Below, piece by piece: positions 1 to 8,478 of a stretch of DNA of 64,000 nt (position 1 is its first letter; each line of letters begins with the position of its first letter). Both the position numbers and the translations under genes were made by a program. Location: positions 470,656-534,655 of the forward strand of contig JAPPIG010000082.1 of assembly GCA_028820635.1 (NCBI GenBank), given 5' to 3'. Under the pieces are notes generated by a model, which saw only the letters and a program-made list of their open reading frames with translations, did no database searches and was not told the origin of the DNA. Source of the DNA: Candidatus Poribacteria bacterium (lineage in GTDB: Bacteria; Poribacteria; WGA-4E; WGA-3G).

Positions 1-2
1 AA

Positions 3-2885
3 GTGCGCTTTGATGCCTACTCAAAAGCACTCTATAGTACGGATGCAAGCCTCTACCAAATTGAACCAATCGGTGTTGTTGTTCCCAAACACAAACAGGA
101 CGTAATCAAGACAGTCCAGATTGCCGCTGAACGTAAAATCCCGATTCTCCCTCGCGGCGGCGGAACAAGTCTCGCGGGACAAAGCGTCGGCAAAGCAATC
201 GTCCTTGACATGTCCAAGTATATGAATCAACTGATTGAGGTAAACGCTGATGAACGTTGGGCAAACGTCCAACCGGGTATCGTTCTTGATGAGTTAAATC
301 ACCAACTTAAACTACACGGACTGATGTACGCCCCTGATGTTGCTACGAGCAGCCGTGCTAACGTCGGTGGCACCATCGGTAATAACTCTGCGGGTTCCCA
401 TTCGCTTATCTACGGTAAAACGATTGACCATGTGATGTCCCTTGACCTCGTTCTTGCAAATGGCGATGAAATAACAGCAGCCCCCCTATCATTTCCTGAA
501 GTCGCATCAAAAAAGCAGGGAAATTCCTTAGAAGCACACATATATCACGAACTCTGCAGAATCTGCGATGAGAATGCAGATGAAATCCGTAAACGTTATC
601 CCCGAATTTTACGTAGAGTTGCAGGTTATAATCTTGATGAATATGTCTCGGATGCAGGTTCAAAAGAGGTAACGCCCTACCGTCGTGACGGGTGCGATGC
701 CCATCGCCCTTTCAGTCTCGCGAAAATTGTTGTCGGGTCCGAAGGCACACTGGCAACCACTGTTGAGGCGAAAATTAATCTTGTTCCCGTTCCCAAAATG
801 ACCTGTCTGTGTGTTGTTCATTTCAAGTCGCTTATCACCTCTATGGAGGCGATGCAACCCATCTTAGCGTGCAACCCAACTGCAGTTGAACTGATTGACA
901 AAACAATACTTGGTATGGCACAAGGATCCTTGGAATTTTCACGACTTACCAGTTTTATTGAAGGCGAACCGGAAGCGCTCCTCGCTGTTGAATTTTACGG
1001 TGAAACAGAAACTGAACTACATGAACAGATTGACCATCTTGAAAATACCTTGAAAAATGCTGAATTCGGGTATGCGTTTGTGCGGTGCTTTACTGCTGAA
1101 GAAAAGTCGCGTGTATGGGAAACCCGTAAGGCAGGACTCGGCTTGCTCATGGGAATGAAAGGCGATGCAAAACCGATTGGGTTTGTGGAAGATGCTGCTG
1201 TTCCCATAGCGAATTTACCGGAATATGTCCGCCGATTTGACGATATTGTCACAAAACACGACACAACCGCCTCTTACTATGCCCACGCAAGTGTCGGATT
1301 GCTCCACAACCGCCCGATTATCAATCTCAAATCCGAAGCAGATATACATAAAATGCATAATATCGCACGCGAGGTGCGCGATCTACTTATGGACCTTGGC
1401 GGTGCAATGAGTGGAGAACACGGAGATGGACTTGTCCGAAGTGAATGGATTGAGAGCATGTTCGGTCCACAGATTTATCAAGCACTTCGCGAGGTCAAAA
1501 ACGCTTTCGATCCAGACGGTATTATGAACCCCGGCAAAATCATTGATCCTCCCCCGATGACTGAAAACCTCCGATTCGGTGAAAAATACAACACCATTAA
1601 AATTGATACTTATTTTGATTATTCTGCACAAGATGGGTTTGGTAGAGCCATTGAGATGTGTAACGGAGTCGGTGCGTGCCGTAAAACCTTAACTGGTACC
1701 ATGTGCCCCTCTTTCATCGCTACACGTGAAGAGGAACACTCTACACGCGGGCGTGCCAACGCGCTCCGCTCAGTTATTTCTGGTGCTTTGCCACACAAAG
1801 ATTTCACCAGTGACCGACTCTATGATGTGCTTGACCTATGTCTCGGTTGTAAAGCGTGTAAGGCAGAATGTCCCTCTAATGTGGACATGGCAAAAATCAA
1901 ATATGAGATGCTTGCACATTACCGAAAAGCAAATGGACTTCCGTTGCGTAATCGTCTTTTCGGTGAGATTGGGTCACTCGCTGTTTTCGGTTCAGCGTTC
2001 GCGCCACTCTCCAATTGGGCAACGAATAACCCATTTTCAAAGTGGATGGCAGAAAAACTACTCGGTGTTGACCGCCGCAGAGATATGCCAACCTTCGTTC
2101 ACCAATCCTTTGAAAAATGGTTCAAAAAACGCAAGTCACCACAAACTTCTAACAAAAAAGTTGTGTTGTTTCACGATACCTTTATGAATTTTAGCGAACC
2201 CAATATCGGAAAGGCAGCAGTACACGTTTTAGAGTCTGCTGGATTTGAGGTAATCTTGCCGAAGAAACGATGTTGCGGTAGACCGCTTATCTCTGAGGGC
2301 ATGCTTGACAAAGCCATTGAGTACGCAAATTATAATACTGAACACCTCCATGCTTATGCAGAAGCTGGAATTCCAATTGTCGGATGTGAACCGAGTTGTA
2401 CCTCTGCCTTAACTGACGATTATGTTGAACTTATTAGCACCGCTAAAGCAAAACGAGTTGCTGAGAGCACCTACTCATTGGAAGAATTTCTGCTTCAAGC
2501 ACATGAAAAGGGCGAACTCCCACTTACTTATGAGGCAGAACCGCGCGATATCTTGTTACACGGGCACTGTCATCAAAGAGCACTTGTCGGTATCCAACCA
2601 GTGCAACAGATGCTTGCGTTACCAGAAGCACATGATGTCACAGTAATTGACTCCAGTTGTTGCGGCATGGCAGGTTCATTCGGATATGAAAAATCACACT
2701 ACGATCTTTCTATGAACATTGGCGAACTCCGTCTTTTCCCAACTATCCGAGAAAAAACTGGGGAATTTACGCTGACAGCGTCAGGATTTTCTTGCCGACA
2801 CCAACTTGAACACGGGACCGGCATCCTACCGAAACATCCGATTGAAGTGTTAAGTGAAGCAATATCATCGGATACCAATATTTAA
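3..2885 (+). CDS. FAD-binding / Fe-S oxidoreductase (D-lactate or glycolate dehydrogenase-like), 5' partial
   Basis: Two-part flavin dehydrogenase of the D-lactate/glycolate/2-hydroxyglutarate family: an N-terminal FAD domain (PCMH type, glycine-rich stretch PRGGGTSLAGQS near residue 51 and GSEGTLATT near 247) followed by a C-terminal GlpC/HdrD-like half. The latter has two cysteine clusters (CxxxxxC...CP from residue 553 and CLGCKACKAECP from residue 613) that would bind [4Fe-4S] clusters, then two CCG motifs (CCGRP, SCCGMAG). Such enzymes oxidise a 2-hydroxy acid and pass electrons through the clusters to the respiratory chain. The open frame runs to the left edge. A GTG at 3 is available but the family needs a few dozen more residues upstream, so the gene is almost certainly truncated by the window. 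The next gene follows 33 bases downstream on the same strand. The exact substrate cannot be decided. Confidence 0.9.
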   Translation: MRFDAYSKALYSTDASLYQIEPIGVVVPKHKQDVIKTVQIAAERKIPILPRGGGTSLAGQSVGKAIVLDMSKYMNQLIEVNADERWANVQPGIVLDELNHQLKLHGLMYAPDVATSSRANVGGTIGNNSAGSHSLIYGKTIDHVMSLDLVLANGDEITAAPLSFPEVASKKQGNSLEAHIYHELCRICDENADEIRKRYPRILRRVAGYNLDEYVSDAGSKEVTPYRRDGCDAHRPFSLAKIVVGSEGTLATTVEAKINLVPVPKMTCLCVVHFKSLITSMEAMQPILACNPTAVELIDKTILGMAQGSLEFSRLTSFIEGEPEALLAVEFYGETETELHEQIDHLENTLKNAEFGYAFVRCFTAEEKSRVWETRKAGLGLLMGMKGDAKPIGFVEDAAVPIANLPEYVRRFDDIVTKHDTTASYYAHASVGLLHNRPIINLKSEADIHKMHNIAREVRDLLMDLGGAMSGEHGDGLVRSEWIESMFGPQIYQALREVKNAFDPDGIMNPGKIIDPPPMTENLRFGEKYNTIKIDTYFDYSAQDGFGRAIEMCNGVGACRKTLTGTMCPSFIATREEEHSTRGRANALRSVISGALPHKDFTSDRLYDVLDLCLGCKACKAECPSNVDMAKIKYEMLAHYRKANGLPLRNRLFGEIGSLAVFGSAFAPLSNWATNNPFSKWMAEKLLGVDRRRDMPTFVHQSFEKWFKKRKSPQTSNKKVVLFHDTFMNFSEPNIGKAAVHVLESAGFEVILPKKRCCGRPLISEGMLDKAIEYANYNTEHLHAYAEAGIPIVGCEPSCTSALTDDYVELISTAKAKRVAESTYSLEEFLLQAHEKGELPLTYEAEPRDILLHGHCHQRALVGIQPVQQMLALPEAHDVTVIDSSCCGMAGSFGYEKSHYDLSMNIGELRLFPTIREKTGEFTLTASGFSCRHQLEHGTGILPKHPIEVLSEAISSDTNI

Positions 2886-2918
2886 AGAATATGTCTCGTG
2901 TCTATTTGAGGAGAAGGA

Positions 2919-4364
2919 ATGCCTAAAATTTTTGAACCGCTTGAAGACTTTAAAACTATAGATTTACCAGAAAAGCAACTGCCTTTTTGGAAAATAGCAG
3001 GTCCCGGGGCAATTTTGGTTGGCTTATCTATTGGCGCTGGTGAAATTGTGATTTGGCCTCTCATCGCTGCAGAATACGGCGCAAGCATGGTTTGGGCAGC
3101 AGTCCTCGGCGTATTTCTCCAACTTTGGATCAACTTTGAGGTTGGTAGATGGACGATTGCTACTGGCGAAACCGTGTATACAGGTTACAGCCGTGTTTGG
3201 CGAGGTTTTGCTCCGTTGTTTATTCTGCTTATTGTAATAGGGTGGATTGCTCCAGGGTGGGCGCGTGAATCGGGTGCTGCGCTTAAAGCACTCATTTTTA
3301 ACTCTAAATGGCAAGCTGGGACATTTTGGGGTTCAGATACCTTCTGGACAATAATAACGTTTGCAGTCGCCTCAGTCATTTTGTTCGGACCAAAAATGGT
3401 TTATCAATCCGTAGAACACACAATAGAAATACTTGTTGCTGTTGTAACGATTGGACTTATTCTCGTTGCTATTTTGGTCGGCACTTGGGATACATGGAAA
3501 GAATTAGGAGCAGGAATAGTAAATGTCGGGTACAAAGACCCGAACATGTCGGTAAAAGCGTTATTTATTGCACTGGTGTTTGCAGGGGCAGGTGGCACAG
3601 CAAACCTATTCTATACGTTCTATCTTCGAGATAAAAACATCGGAATGGGCGCGCGAGTCCCAGGTCTTCGCAACCCGCTCCGTGGGCGCACAGAAAAAGT
3701 TCCAGCAACCGGTTTTCTTTTTGAAGAAACAGCAGAAAACCGCCGACGCTTTGAAGACTGGTGGGGTTACATCAAACGCGATCAGATGCTCTTCTTTTGG
3801 GCACTCAATACCTTAACAATTCTGCTTTTTATTTTCGGTGCGCTCGCTGTTTTACATCCTGAAGGAATCGTTCCTGACAGGAGCCAGCTGATTTTCGACG
3901 AAGCAGACATATTAGGGAAAAGTTTTGGAGAGTTTGGTCGCCGTATCTTTTTAGTAGTTGGTGTTGCAACCCTTTTCGGCACACAACTGGCATTGCTTGA
4001 TGGTGTGGGACGTTCTGTATCAGATATTATCTATACTAACTTTAAGGGGGCACAAAAACGGGAATTGAGTTGGTGGTACCTGCTCATAGTAGGTATCTGG
4101 ATTGTCGCTGGATGCGTAATTACGTTTGTGATGGAACGGTTAAATGTTAGTGGTCTCGGTTTTCTCTTTAACGCAGCATATATGGGTGGTTTTGCGATGG
4201 CACTCTATGTACCGCTTACGCTGTATATGAACTACCGCTTTTTACCTAAAATTGCTAAACCGAAAACGATGTCAACTATAATGATGTTCATTGCTTCAGC
4301 CGTTTATATCGGATTTGCTATTTCAAGTATTATATGGGAAATTAAACGACTCATCGGAGGATAA
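2919..4364 (+). CDS. Nramp-like membrane transporter with non-canonical metal site
   Basis: 481 residues with about eleven hydrophobic segments in the arrangement of the Nramp (natural resistance-associated macrophage protein) family. The first membrane helix begins at about residue 26 (AGPGAILVGLSIGAGE). The start at 2919 has a strong ribosome site (GAGGAGAAGG). Canonical Nramp metal transporters carry DPGN in helix 1 and MPH in helix 6; here helix 1 reads GLSIGAGE and the helix 6 region reads GAGGTANL, so the usual Mn/Fe ligands are absent. It may therefore move something other than Mn2+/Fe2+. It overlaps nothing but its stop TAA lies directly before the ATG of the PhyH gene (4366), so the two are very likely co-transcribed with the dehydrogenase upstream. 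Family call is good; substrate unknown. Confidence 0.82.
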   Translation: MPKIFEPLEDFKTIDLPEKQLPFWKIAGPGAILVGLSIGAGEIVIWPLIAAEYGASMVWAAVLGVFLQLWINFEVGRWTIATGETVYTGYSRVWRGFAPLFILLIVIGWIAPGWARESGAALKALIFNSKWQAGTFWGSDTFWTIITFAVASVILFGPKMVYQSVEHTIEILVAVVTIGLILVAILVGTWDTWKELGAGIVNVGYKDPNMSVKALFIALVFAGAGGTANLFYTFYLRDKNIGMGARVPGLRNPLRGRTEKVPATGFLFEETAENRRRFEDWWGYIKRDQMLFFWALNTLTILLFIFGALAVLHPEGIVPDRSQLIFDEADILGKSFGEFGRRIFLVVGVATLFGTQLALLDGVGRSVSDIIYTNFKGAQKRELSWWYLLIVGIWIVAGCVITFVMERLNVSGLGFLFNAAYMGGFAMALYVPLTLYMNYRFLPKIAKPKTMSTIMMFIASAVYIGFAISSIIWEIKRLIGG

Positions 4365-4365
4365 A

Positions 4366-5187
4366 ATGGATAAGAATGCACAAAAAGCCTTTTTTGAGAA
4401 GGAAGGCTATCTCATTGTTGAAAACTTAATGACACCTGCAGAGGTGGAAGAATGTCAAGCAGAGATTCAACTGCTGCATCAGTTTGCTGCAGGTCAGGAA
4501 TCAGATACTGAAAAAGAACGGGCAGATGTCGCACGTAGACACGTACAACAGGAACCTTTTGCCAAAGACGAAACACAAGGCAATAGATTACCCGTGCTGC
4601 GGAAAGCAGAAAATACGCGACAATATTCAGAGGTGTTTAAGAATTTAGCACAACATCCGAACCTTATAGCAGTACTTCAAAACCTCATTGGGGAAGACCT
4701 CCTCCTTTTTAGAAGTACCTTAATGTTCAAACCTGCTTTTCACGGTTCATCACACGGGCTGCATCAGGATTCAGCATATTGGCCGATGGAACCGCCGAGA
4801 TTAGTTACTGTCAGCATTGCCCTCAACGATGCGACTCCAGAGAACGGTTGTTTTAAAGTCGTTCCGCGTAGCCACCTATGGGGTGTTCAAGAGTGGGGTG
4901 GAATCGCACGGCAACAGGATGCTGAACTTACTGATCGCGAGGAAGTTGCAAAACAACAGATGGATGTTCCGCTTTCTGCAGGCAGCGCACTGTTTTTCCA
5001 TAGCCTTATGGTCCACGGTTCCGGTCCTAATGCATCACCAAATCCGAGAAACACAGCACTCTACGCCTATTTTTCGCCAGAAGTCAGATATGTTACTAAA
5101 GATGGAAAGGGAGAACGCACCTTCCCTGTTGTAGCAGGATTAAACGGGCAAACAGAACTCAAGTTCACCGCACAGAAGGCATCTTAA
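4366..5187 (+). CDS. phytanoyl-CoA dioxygenase (PhyH) family protein
   Basis: 273-residue Fe(II)/2-oxoglutarate-dependent oxygenase of the PhyH family. The metal triad is visible: H133-x-D135 (LHQDSAYW) and H217 (MVHGSGPN), with R228 placed for 2-oxoglutarate binding. The N-terminus FFEKEGYLIVENLMTPAEVEE is the usual opening of the family. The reading frame is open further upstream to 4291, but that part lies inside the Nramp gene; ATG at 4366 has GGAGG at 4356-4360 and is chosen. It begins 1 base after the transporter stop, so translation is probably coupled. An SDR follows 21 bases later, suggesting a small catabolic or modification pathway (oxygenase plus dehydrogenase). Substrate cannot be deduced; this is one of three PhyH proteins in the window. 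Confidence 0.88.
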   Translation: MDKNAQKAFFEKEGYLIVENLMTPAEVEECQAEIQLLHQFAAGQESDTEKERADVARRHVQQEPFAKDETQGNRLPVLRKAENTRQYSEVFKNLAQHPNLIAVLQNLIGEDLLLFRSTLMFKPAFHGSSHGLHQDSAYWPMEPPRLVTVSIALNDATPENGCFKVVPRSHLWGVQEWGGIARQQDAELTDREEVAKQQMDVPLSAGSALFFHSLMVHGSGPNASPNPRNTALYAYFSPEVRYVTKDGKGERTFPVVAGLNGQTELKFTAQKAS

Positions 5188-5208
5188 ACACCAGGCTGAA
5201 GGGAACGT

Positions 5209-6003
5209 ATGAAAGTCGCACTTGAAGGATACGGAGCAATTGTCACTGGTGGGGCAAACGGCATCGGCAAGGCTATTGTGCAGGCACTTATCGAAAGCGG
5301 TGCGCGTGTCGCAATTGTGGATATTGACGCACAAGCTGGAACGCGAACTGCTCAAGACATTCAGCAAGCAGGTGGCACGTGCATCTTTGTGGAGGCAGAT
5401 GTTGCAAACCCTGAACAGATGGAAGCGGCTGCGCAAACCATCGCTGCCCAACTCGGTGGAATACGAATACTCATCAACAACGCGGGTATTAACACAAAAA
5501 GCGACCGCGTCCCAATTCATCAATACACTTTAGACGACTGGCACCGTATCTTGCAGGTTGACCTAACTGGTGTATTTGTGACAAGCCGTGCTGTTATACC
5601 CCACATGCTTGAAAACGTCTCTGGTCGTATTGTTAATATCAGTTCTATTGCTGGGTTGGTGCCGCTTAGACTTCAAAGTGCGTTTGTCGCAGCAAAGGCA
5701 GGTGTTGCCAATCTAACACGTTCCATGGCATTGGAACTCGGACCGCAAGGCATTCTTGTCAATGCAGTTGCCCCAGGTTCCACGTTGACGCGCGGCACAA
5801 AAGCACTCTTTTATGGTCCTGATGGAGAGTACACAGAAAAGGCTGCAAGTCTCCTATCACACATTCCACTCGGAAGACCAGGAAAAGTTGAGGAGATTGC
5901 TGCAGCCGTGCTGTTTTTAGTCGCTCCAGAAGCGAGTTACGTCAATGGGACCATCCTAACCGTAGATGGTGGTTGGACTGCAGGTTACACGCGGGATTGG
6001 TAA
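5209..6003 (+). CDS. SDR family oxidoreductase with Phe in place of the catalytic Tyr
   Basis: 264 residues, a classical short-chain dehydrogenase/reductase: NAD(P) motif TGGANGIG (13-20), D38 after strand 2 (VDID, favouring NAD), NNAG (90-93), NISS (143-146), and the C-terminal glucose-dehydrogenase-like ending VNGTILTVDGGW. The catalytic YxxxK should lie near residue 159, but the codon there is TTT and the protein reads SAFVAAKAG, so Tyr is replaced by Phe while Lys163 and Ser145 remain. The enzyme may have altered chemistry or be impaired. Start ATG at 5209 has AGGGAA upstream. It is the last gene of the first plus-strand run, with a terminator-like hairpin directly after the stop. Confidence 0.88.
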   Translation: MKVALEGYGAIVTGGANGIGKAIVQALIESGARVAIVDIDAQAGTRTAQDIQQAGGTCIFVEADVANPEQMEAAAQTIAAQLGGIRILINNAGINTKSDRVPIHQYTLDDWHRILQVDLTGVFVTSRAVIPHMLENVSGRIVNISSIAGLVPLRLQSAFVAAKAGVANLTRSMALELGPQGILVNAVAPGSTLTRGTKALFYGPDGEYTEKAASLLSHIPLGRPGKVEEIAAAVLFLVAPEASYVNGTILTVDGGWTAGYTRDW

Positions 6004-6023
6004 GGGATGGTTTGTTCCATCCC
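6004..6023. terminator. hairpin between convergent SDR and cupin genes
   Basis: GGGATGG and CCATCCC form a perfect 7-base-pair stem around TTTGTT directly after the SDR stop codon. It sits between two genes that run towards each other and could end transcription of either. No long T-run follows, so it is a weak intrinsic terminator at best. Confidence 0.45.
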
Positions 6024-6028
6024 ATGAT

Positions 6029-6445
6029 TTACGGATTTGGCGGTGAAGTACAGATAAGCACTTCCAACGTTTCATCGCCAGTGTTTTCAATCCCATGCTC
6101 ACACCACGGCGGAAGATGAATAAAAGTCCCTGCTTTCACAGGCACTTTCTCATCAGCAATCGTCATCGTGCCTTCTCCACGCATAATCACATAACACTCC
6201 TCTGTATGATGACTTCCCGGTTCCAAAACGACGTGTGGCGGCACAAAAAACATCACCATTCCTAAATTCTGTGCGGGTGCTTTCGGATTGGCAGGATGCA
6301 CAACCCGCACGCCAATTCCATCGCAACCCGGATATTTGACTGGCACGCCATCCTGGACCGTTACCACGTTGGCTTGCACTTGTCCTTTCGGCTTCGGAAT
6401 TGGAGGTTCTCCTTCGTAACCTTTAAACAACTTAATCTTTGCCAT
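6029..6445 (-). CDS. cupin domain protein
   Basis: 138 residues forming a single cupin barrel. Motif 1 is seen as HHTEECYVIMRGEG with two His and a Glu suited to metal binding, and motif 2 as PPWCEHGIENTG with the third His. Small cupins of this kind are dioxygenases, isomerases or sugar-binding proteins; no substrate can be named. Start ATG (6445) has GAGGTG upstream. The FAH-family gene ends 15 bases upstream on the same strand, so the pair is probably one operon acting in degradation of a small organic acid (inference). Confidence 0.8.
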   Translation of the reverse strand: MAKIKLFKGYEGEPPIPKPKGQVQANVVTVQDGVPVKYPGCDGIGVRVVHPANPKAPAQNLGMVMFFVPPHVVLEPGSHHTEECYVIMRGEGTMTIADEKVPVKAGTFIHLPPWCEHGIENTGDETLEVLICTSPPNP

Positions 6446-6460
6446 CTTTCACCTCTGTCG

Positions 6461-7210
6461 TTACGCCACAACAGTATTGCGTAAAACACCGATTCCCTCA
6501 ATCTCAACTTCAACGACATCACCATCTTTCAATGCAGTTGTAGTTCCGGGTGTTCCCGTGAAGACCGCATCCCCAGGTTCCAAAGTTATCGCTTGCGAGA
6601 TGAAACTAACAATCACTGGGACAGGAAAAATGAGATCGCCAGTGGTTTGAGACTGAACCACATCACCGTTGATACGTGTTTCTAATTGTAGGTCGCCATA
6701 GTCAACACCAGTCGCGATCATAGGTCCTATAGGTCCAAAGGTATCAGATGCTTTCGCGCGCCACCACTGCATATCATTACTTTGCCACGTGCGTGCGCTA
6801 ACATCATTTCCGCAGGTAACACCTAAGATATTTGCCTCCGCTTCGGCAGGAGTTGCTTTACTTGTCCGTTCTTTAATTAAGACCACCAATTCACCTTCTG
6901 CATGCACATCGTCATCACCTTCAGGCAACGCAATCTCGCCTTCTGGATCATTAATGCATGATGGCGTTTTGATGAAGATTTCCGGGTTTTGAGGCTCAGG
7001 TGCATCCCCTAAGTGACTTCGATAATTCAAACCAACTGCTAAAACCTTTGATGGGGTTGCTGGCGCAAGGAGTTGCACATCTTCTAAAGCGACAGTATCT
7101 CCGGTTTCACTGTAGTCCGTAAATGGACATCCATCTAACGTTCGTAAACTACTTCCATCAACAATGCCATATCCAACTGTTCTATTCAATTTATATCGAG
7201 CAAAATTCAT
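6461..7210 (-). CDS. fumarylacetoacetate hydrolase (FAH) family protein
   Basis: 249 residues of the FAH / 2-hydroxyhepta-2,4-diene-1,7-dioate isomerase fold: VGLNYRSH, the region with IFIKTPSCINDPEGEI, the acidic metal cluster EGELVVLI, and GNDVSARTWQ, followed by the FTGTPGTT loop. Members hydrolyse or isomerise beta-diketo acids with Mg2+. The frame is open 13 codons further to 7249, but ATG at 7210 (MNFARYKLN) has GGAGG about ten bases upstream and matches the family start. First gene of a two-gene minus-strand unit with the cupin gene. Precise substrate unknown. Confidence 0.86.
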   Translation of the reverse strand: MNFARYKLNRTVGYGIVDGSSLRTLDGCPFTDYSETGDTVALEDVQLLAPATPSKVLAVGLNYRSHLGDAPEPQNPEIFIKTPSCINDPEGEIALPEGDDDVHAEGELVVLIKERTSKATPAEAEANILGVTCGNDVSARTWQSNDMQWWRAKASDTFGPIGPMIATGVDYGDLQLETRINGDVVQSQTTGDLIFPVPVIVSFISQAITLEPGDAVFTGTPGTTTALKDGDVVEVEIEGIGVLRNTVVA

Positions 7211-7287
7211 AATTAATCCTCCGTTTCTATTCTCACATAAGTTAATCATTTTGTCAACCGTTCTTCAAATCATTCGAGAATAAAAAA

Positions 7288-7316
7288 TTGACATTCCTAC
7301 CGCTTCATGCTAAACT
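7288..7316 (+). promoter_or_regulatory. sigma-70-type promoter of argC
   Basis: TTGACA at 7288-7293, a 17-base spacer and TAAACT at 7311-7316. Transcription would begin near 7323, after an in-frame ATG at 7320, which supports the later argC start at 7350. Confidence 0.6.
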
Positions 7317-7349
7317 ATTATGAATAAGATATATCCTAAAGGTAAAAAG

Positions 7350-8393
7350 ATGACAAAGATCGGAATTGTCGGTGCATCCGGTTATAGCGGTAGTGAATTA
7401 CTAAGATTTTTGGTCAACCATCCCAGCGGATTGAGCGTGGAACTCGCCACATCTGAAACCTACGCGGGGCAACGCGTTGACCATGTGTTACCACACCTGC
7501 GCGATTTCATAGACCTTACGTTTGAGCCGTTAGATATTGACTCACTAAAAGAACAGGTGGATGTTATCGTGTTAGCAGTACCGCACAAAGTTGCGATGAC
7601 GTATGCCCCGCAAATTATCGCACAAGGGTTGCGTGTTGTAGATTTCAGCGCGGATTACCGTCTCTATGATGCCGAAACCTACAGCGAGTGGTACCACGTT
7701 GAGCACACCAGCCCAGAATTAATCCAGAATGCTGTCTACGGTTTGCCCGAACGTTATCGCGAGAAGATTCGCGATGCGCAAATCATAGCAAATCCAGGAT
7801 GTTATCCGACCAGCGCTATTCTTGCCACGATGCCTCTGCTTAACAATAGACTCATAGAATTAGATTCAATTATTGTTGATTCCAAATCGGGTATTTCCGG
7901 AGCAGGCCCCAAACCGAAAGACACTACTCACTATCCGAATCGCGAAGCAAATCTTGTCGCTTACAATATTGGAAAACACCGCCATACACCTGAAATTGAG
8001 CAGGAGTTAAGCGCGATTGCTGGACAAGATGTTTCTGTAACCTTCACGCCGCATTTAGTGCCGATGACACGAGGTATTCTTAGCACTGTCTACGCACGTC
8101 TAAAACAACCGCTTGATACCGAAACACTGCTTGAGACATATACTACATTTTATCAAAATGAACCGTTCATCCGCGTTCTTGATAAAGACGTTTACCCACA
8201 AACCAAGGCGGTTCTTGGAAGCAATTACTGTGATGTCGGAATAGAAGTCGATGGGCGGACGCAGCGTGTCGTTGCTATGGCAGCACTGGACAACCTTGGA
8301 AAAGGCGCAGCTGGCGCTGCGTTACAAAACCTCAATCTAATGTTCGGCTATGACGAAACAGACGGACTCAAATCACCAGGCTTAATGCCATAG
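7350..8393 (+). CDS. argC: N-acetyl-gamma-glutamyl-phosphate reductase
   Basis: 347 residues; catalyses the NADPH-dependent reduction of N-acetyl-glutamyl phosphate in arginine synthesis. The Rossmann motif GASGYSG lies at 8-14 and the catalytic cysteine at C151 in IANPGCYPT; the segment SGISGAGP follows, all typical of the type 1 enzyme at its normal length. The frame opens at an ATG at 7320, but the predicted promoter (-10 at 7311-7316) makes ATG 7350 with AAAGGT upstream the better start. No other arg gene is in the window. The lipid A gene lpxB follows after a short repeat-filled gap. Confidence 0.95.
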   Translation: MTKIGIVGASGYSGSELLRFLVNHPSGLSVELATSETYAGQRVDHVLPHLRDFIDLTFEPLDIDSLKEQVDVIVLAVPHKVAMTYAPQIIAQGLRVVDFSADYRLYDAETYSEWYHVEHTSPELIQNAVYGLPERYREKIRDAQIIANPGCYPTSAILATMPLLNNRLIELDSIIVDSKSGISGAGPKPKDTTHYPNREANLVAYNIGKHRHTPEIEQELSAIAGQDVSVTFTPHLVPMTRGILSTVYARLKQPLDTETLLETYTTFYQNEPFIRVLDKDVYPQTKAVLGSNYCDVGIEVDGRTQRVVAMAALDNLGKGAAGAALQNLNLMFGYDETDGLKSPGLMP

Positions 8394-8404
8394 TCATGGT
8401 AGTA

Positions 8405-8459
8405 GGCACACTCCGTGTGCCGTTAATAGAACAACTACGGTATAGGCACACCTTGTGCC
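8405..8459. repeat. two small palindromes (GGCACA family) before lpxB
   Basis: GGCACACTCCGTGTGCC (8405-8421) and GGCACACCTTGTGCC (8445-8459) are two perfect short hairpins separated by 23 bases in the argC-lpxB gap. The second overlaps a possible GTG start for lpxB at 8455, one reason to prefer the ATG at 8479. A similar single hairpin, GC-rich, lies at 22225-22245. Confidence 0.7.
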
Positions 8460-8478
8460 ATTCAAACCACAAACCAGA

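Noticed and set aside
3..5. GTG as the true start of the first gene
   Set aside because: The frame reaches the edge and the family needs more N-terminal sequence; no ribosome site can be seen.
8455..8478. GTG start of lpxB
   Set aside because: It lies in a repeat hairpin; ATG 8479 begins the conserved QLMIVAGEPSGD sequence.
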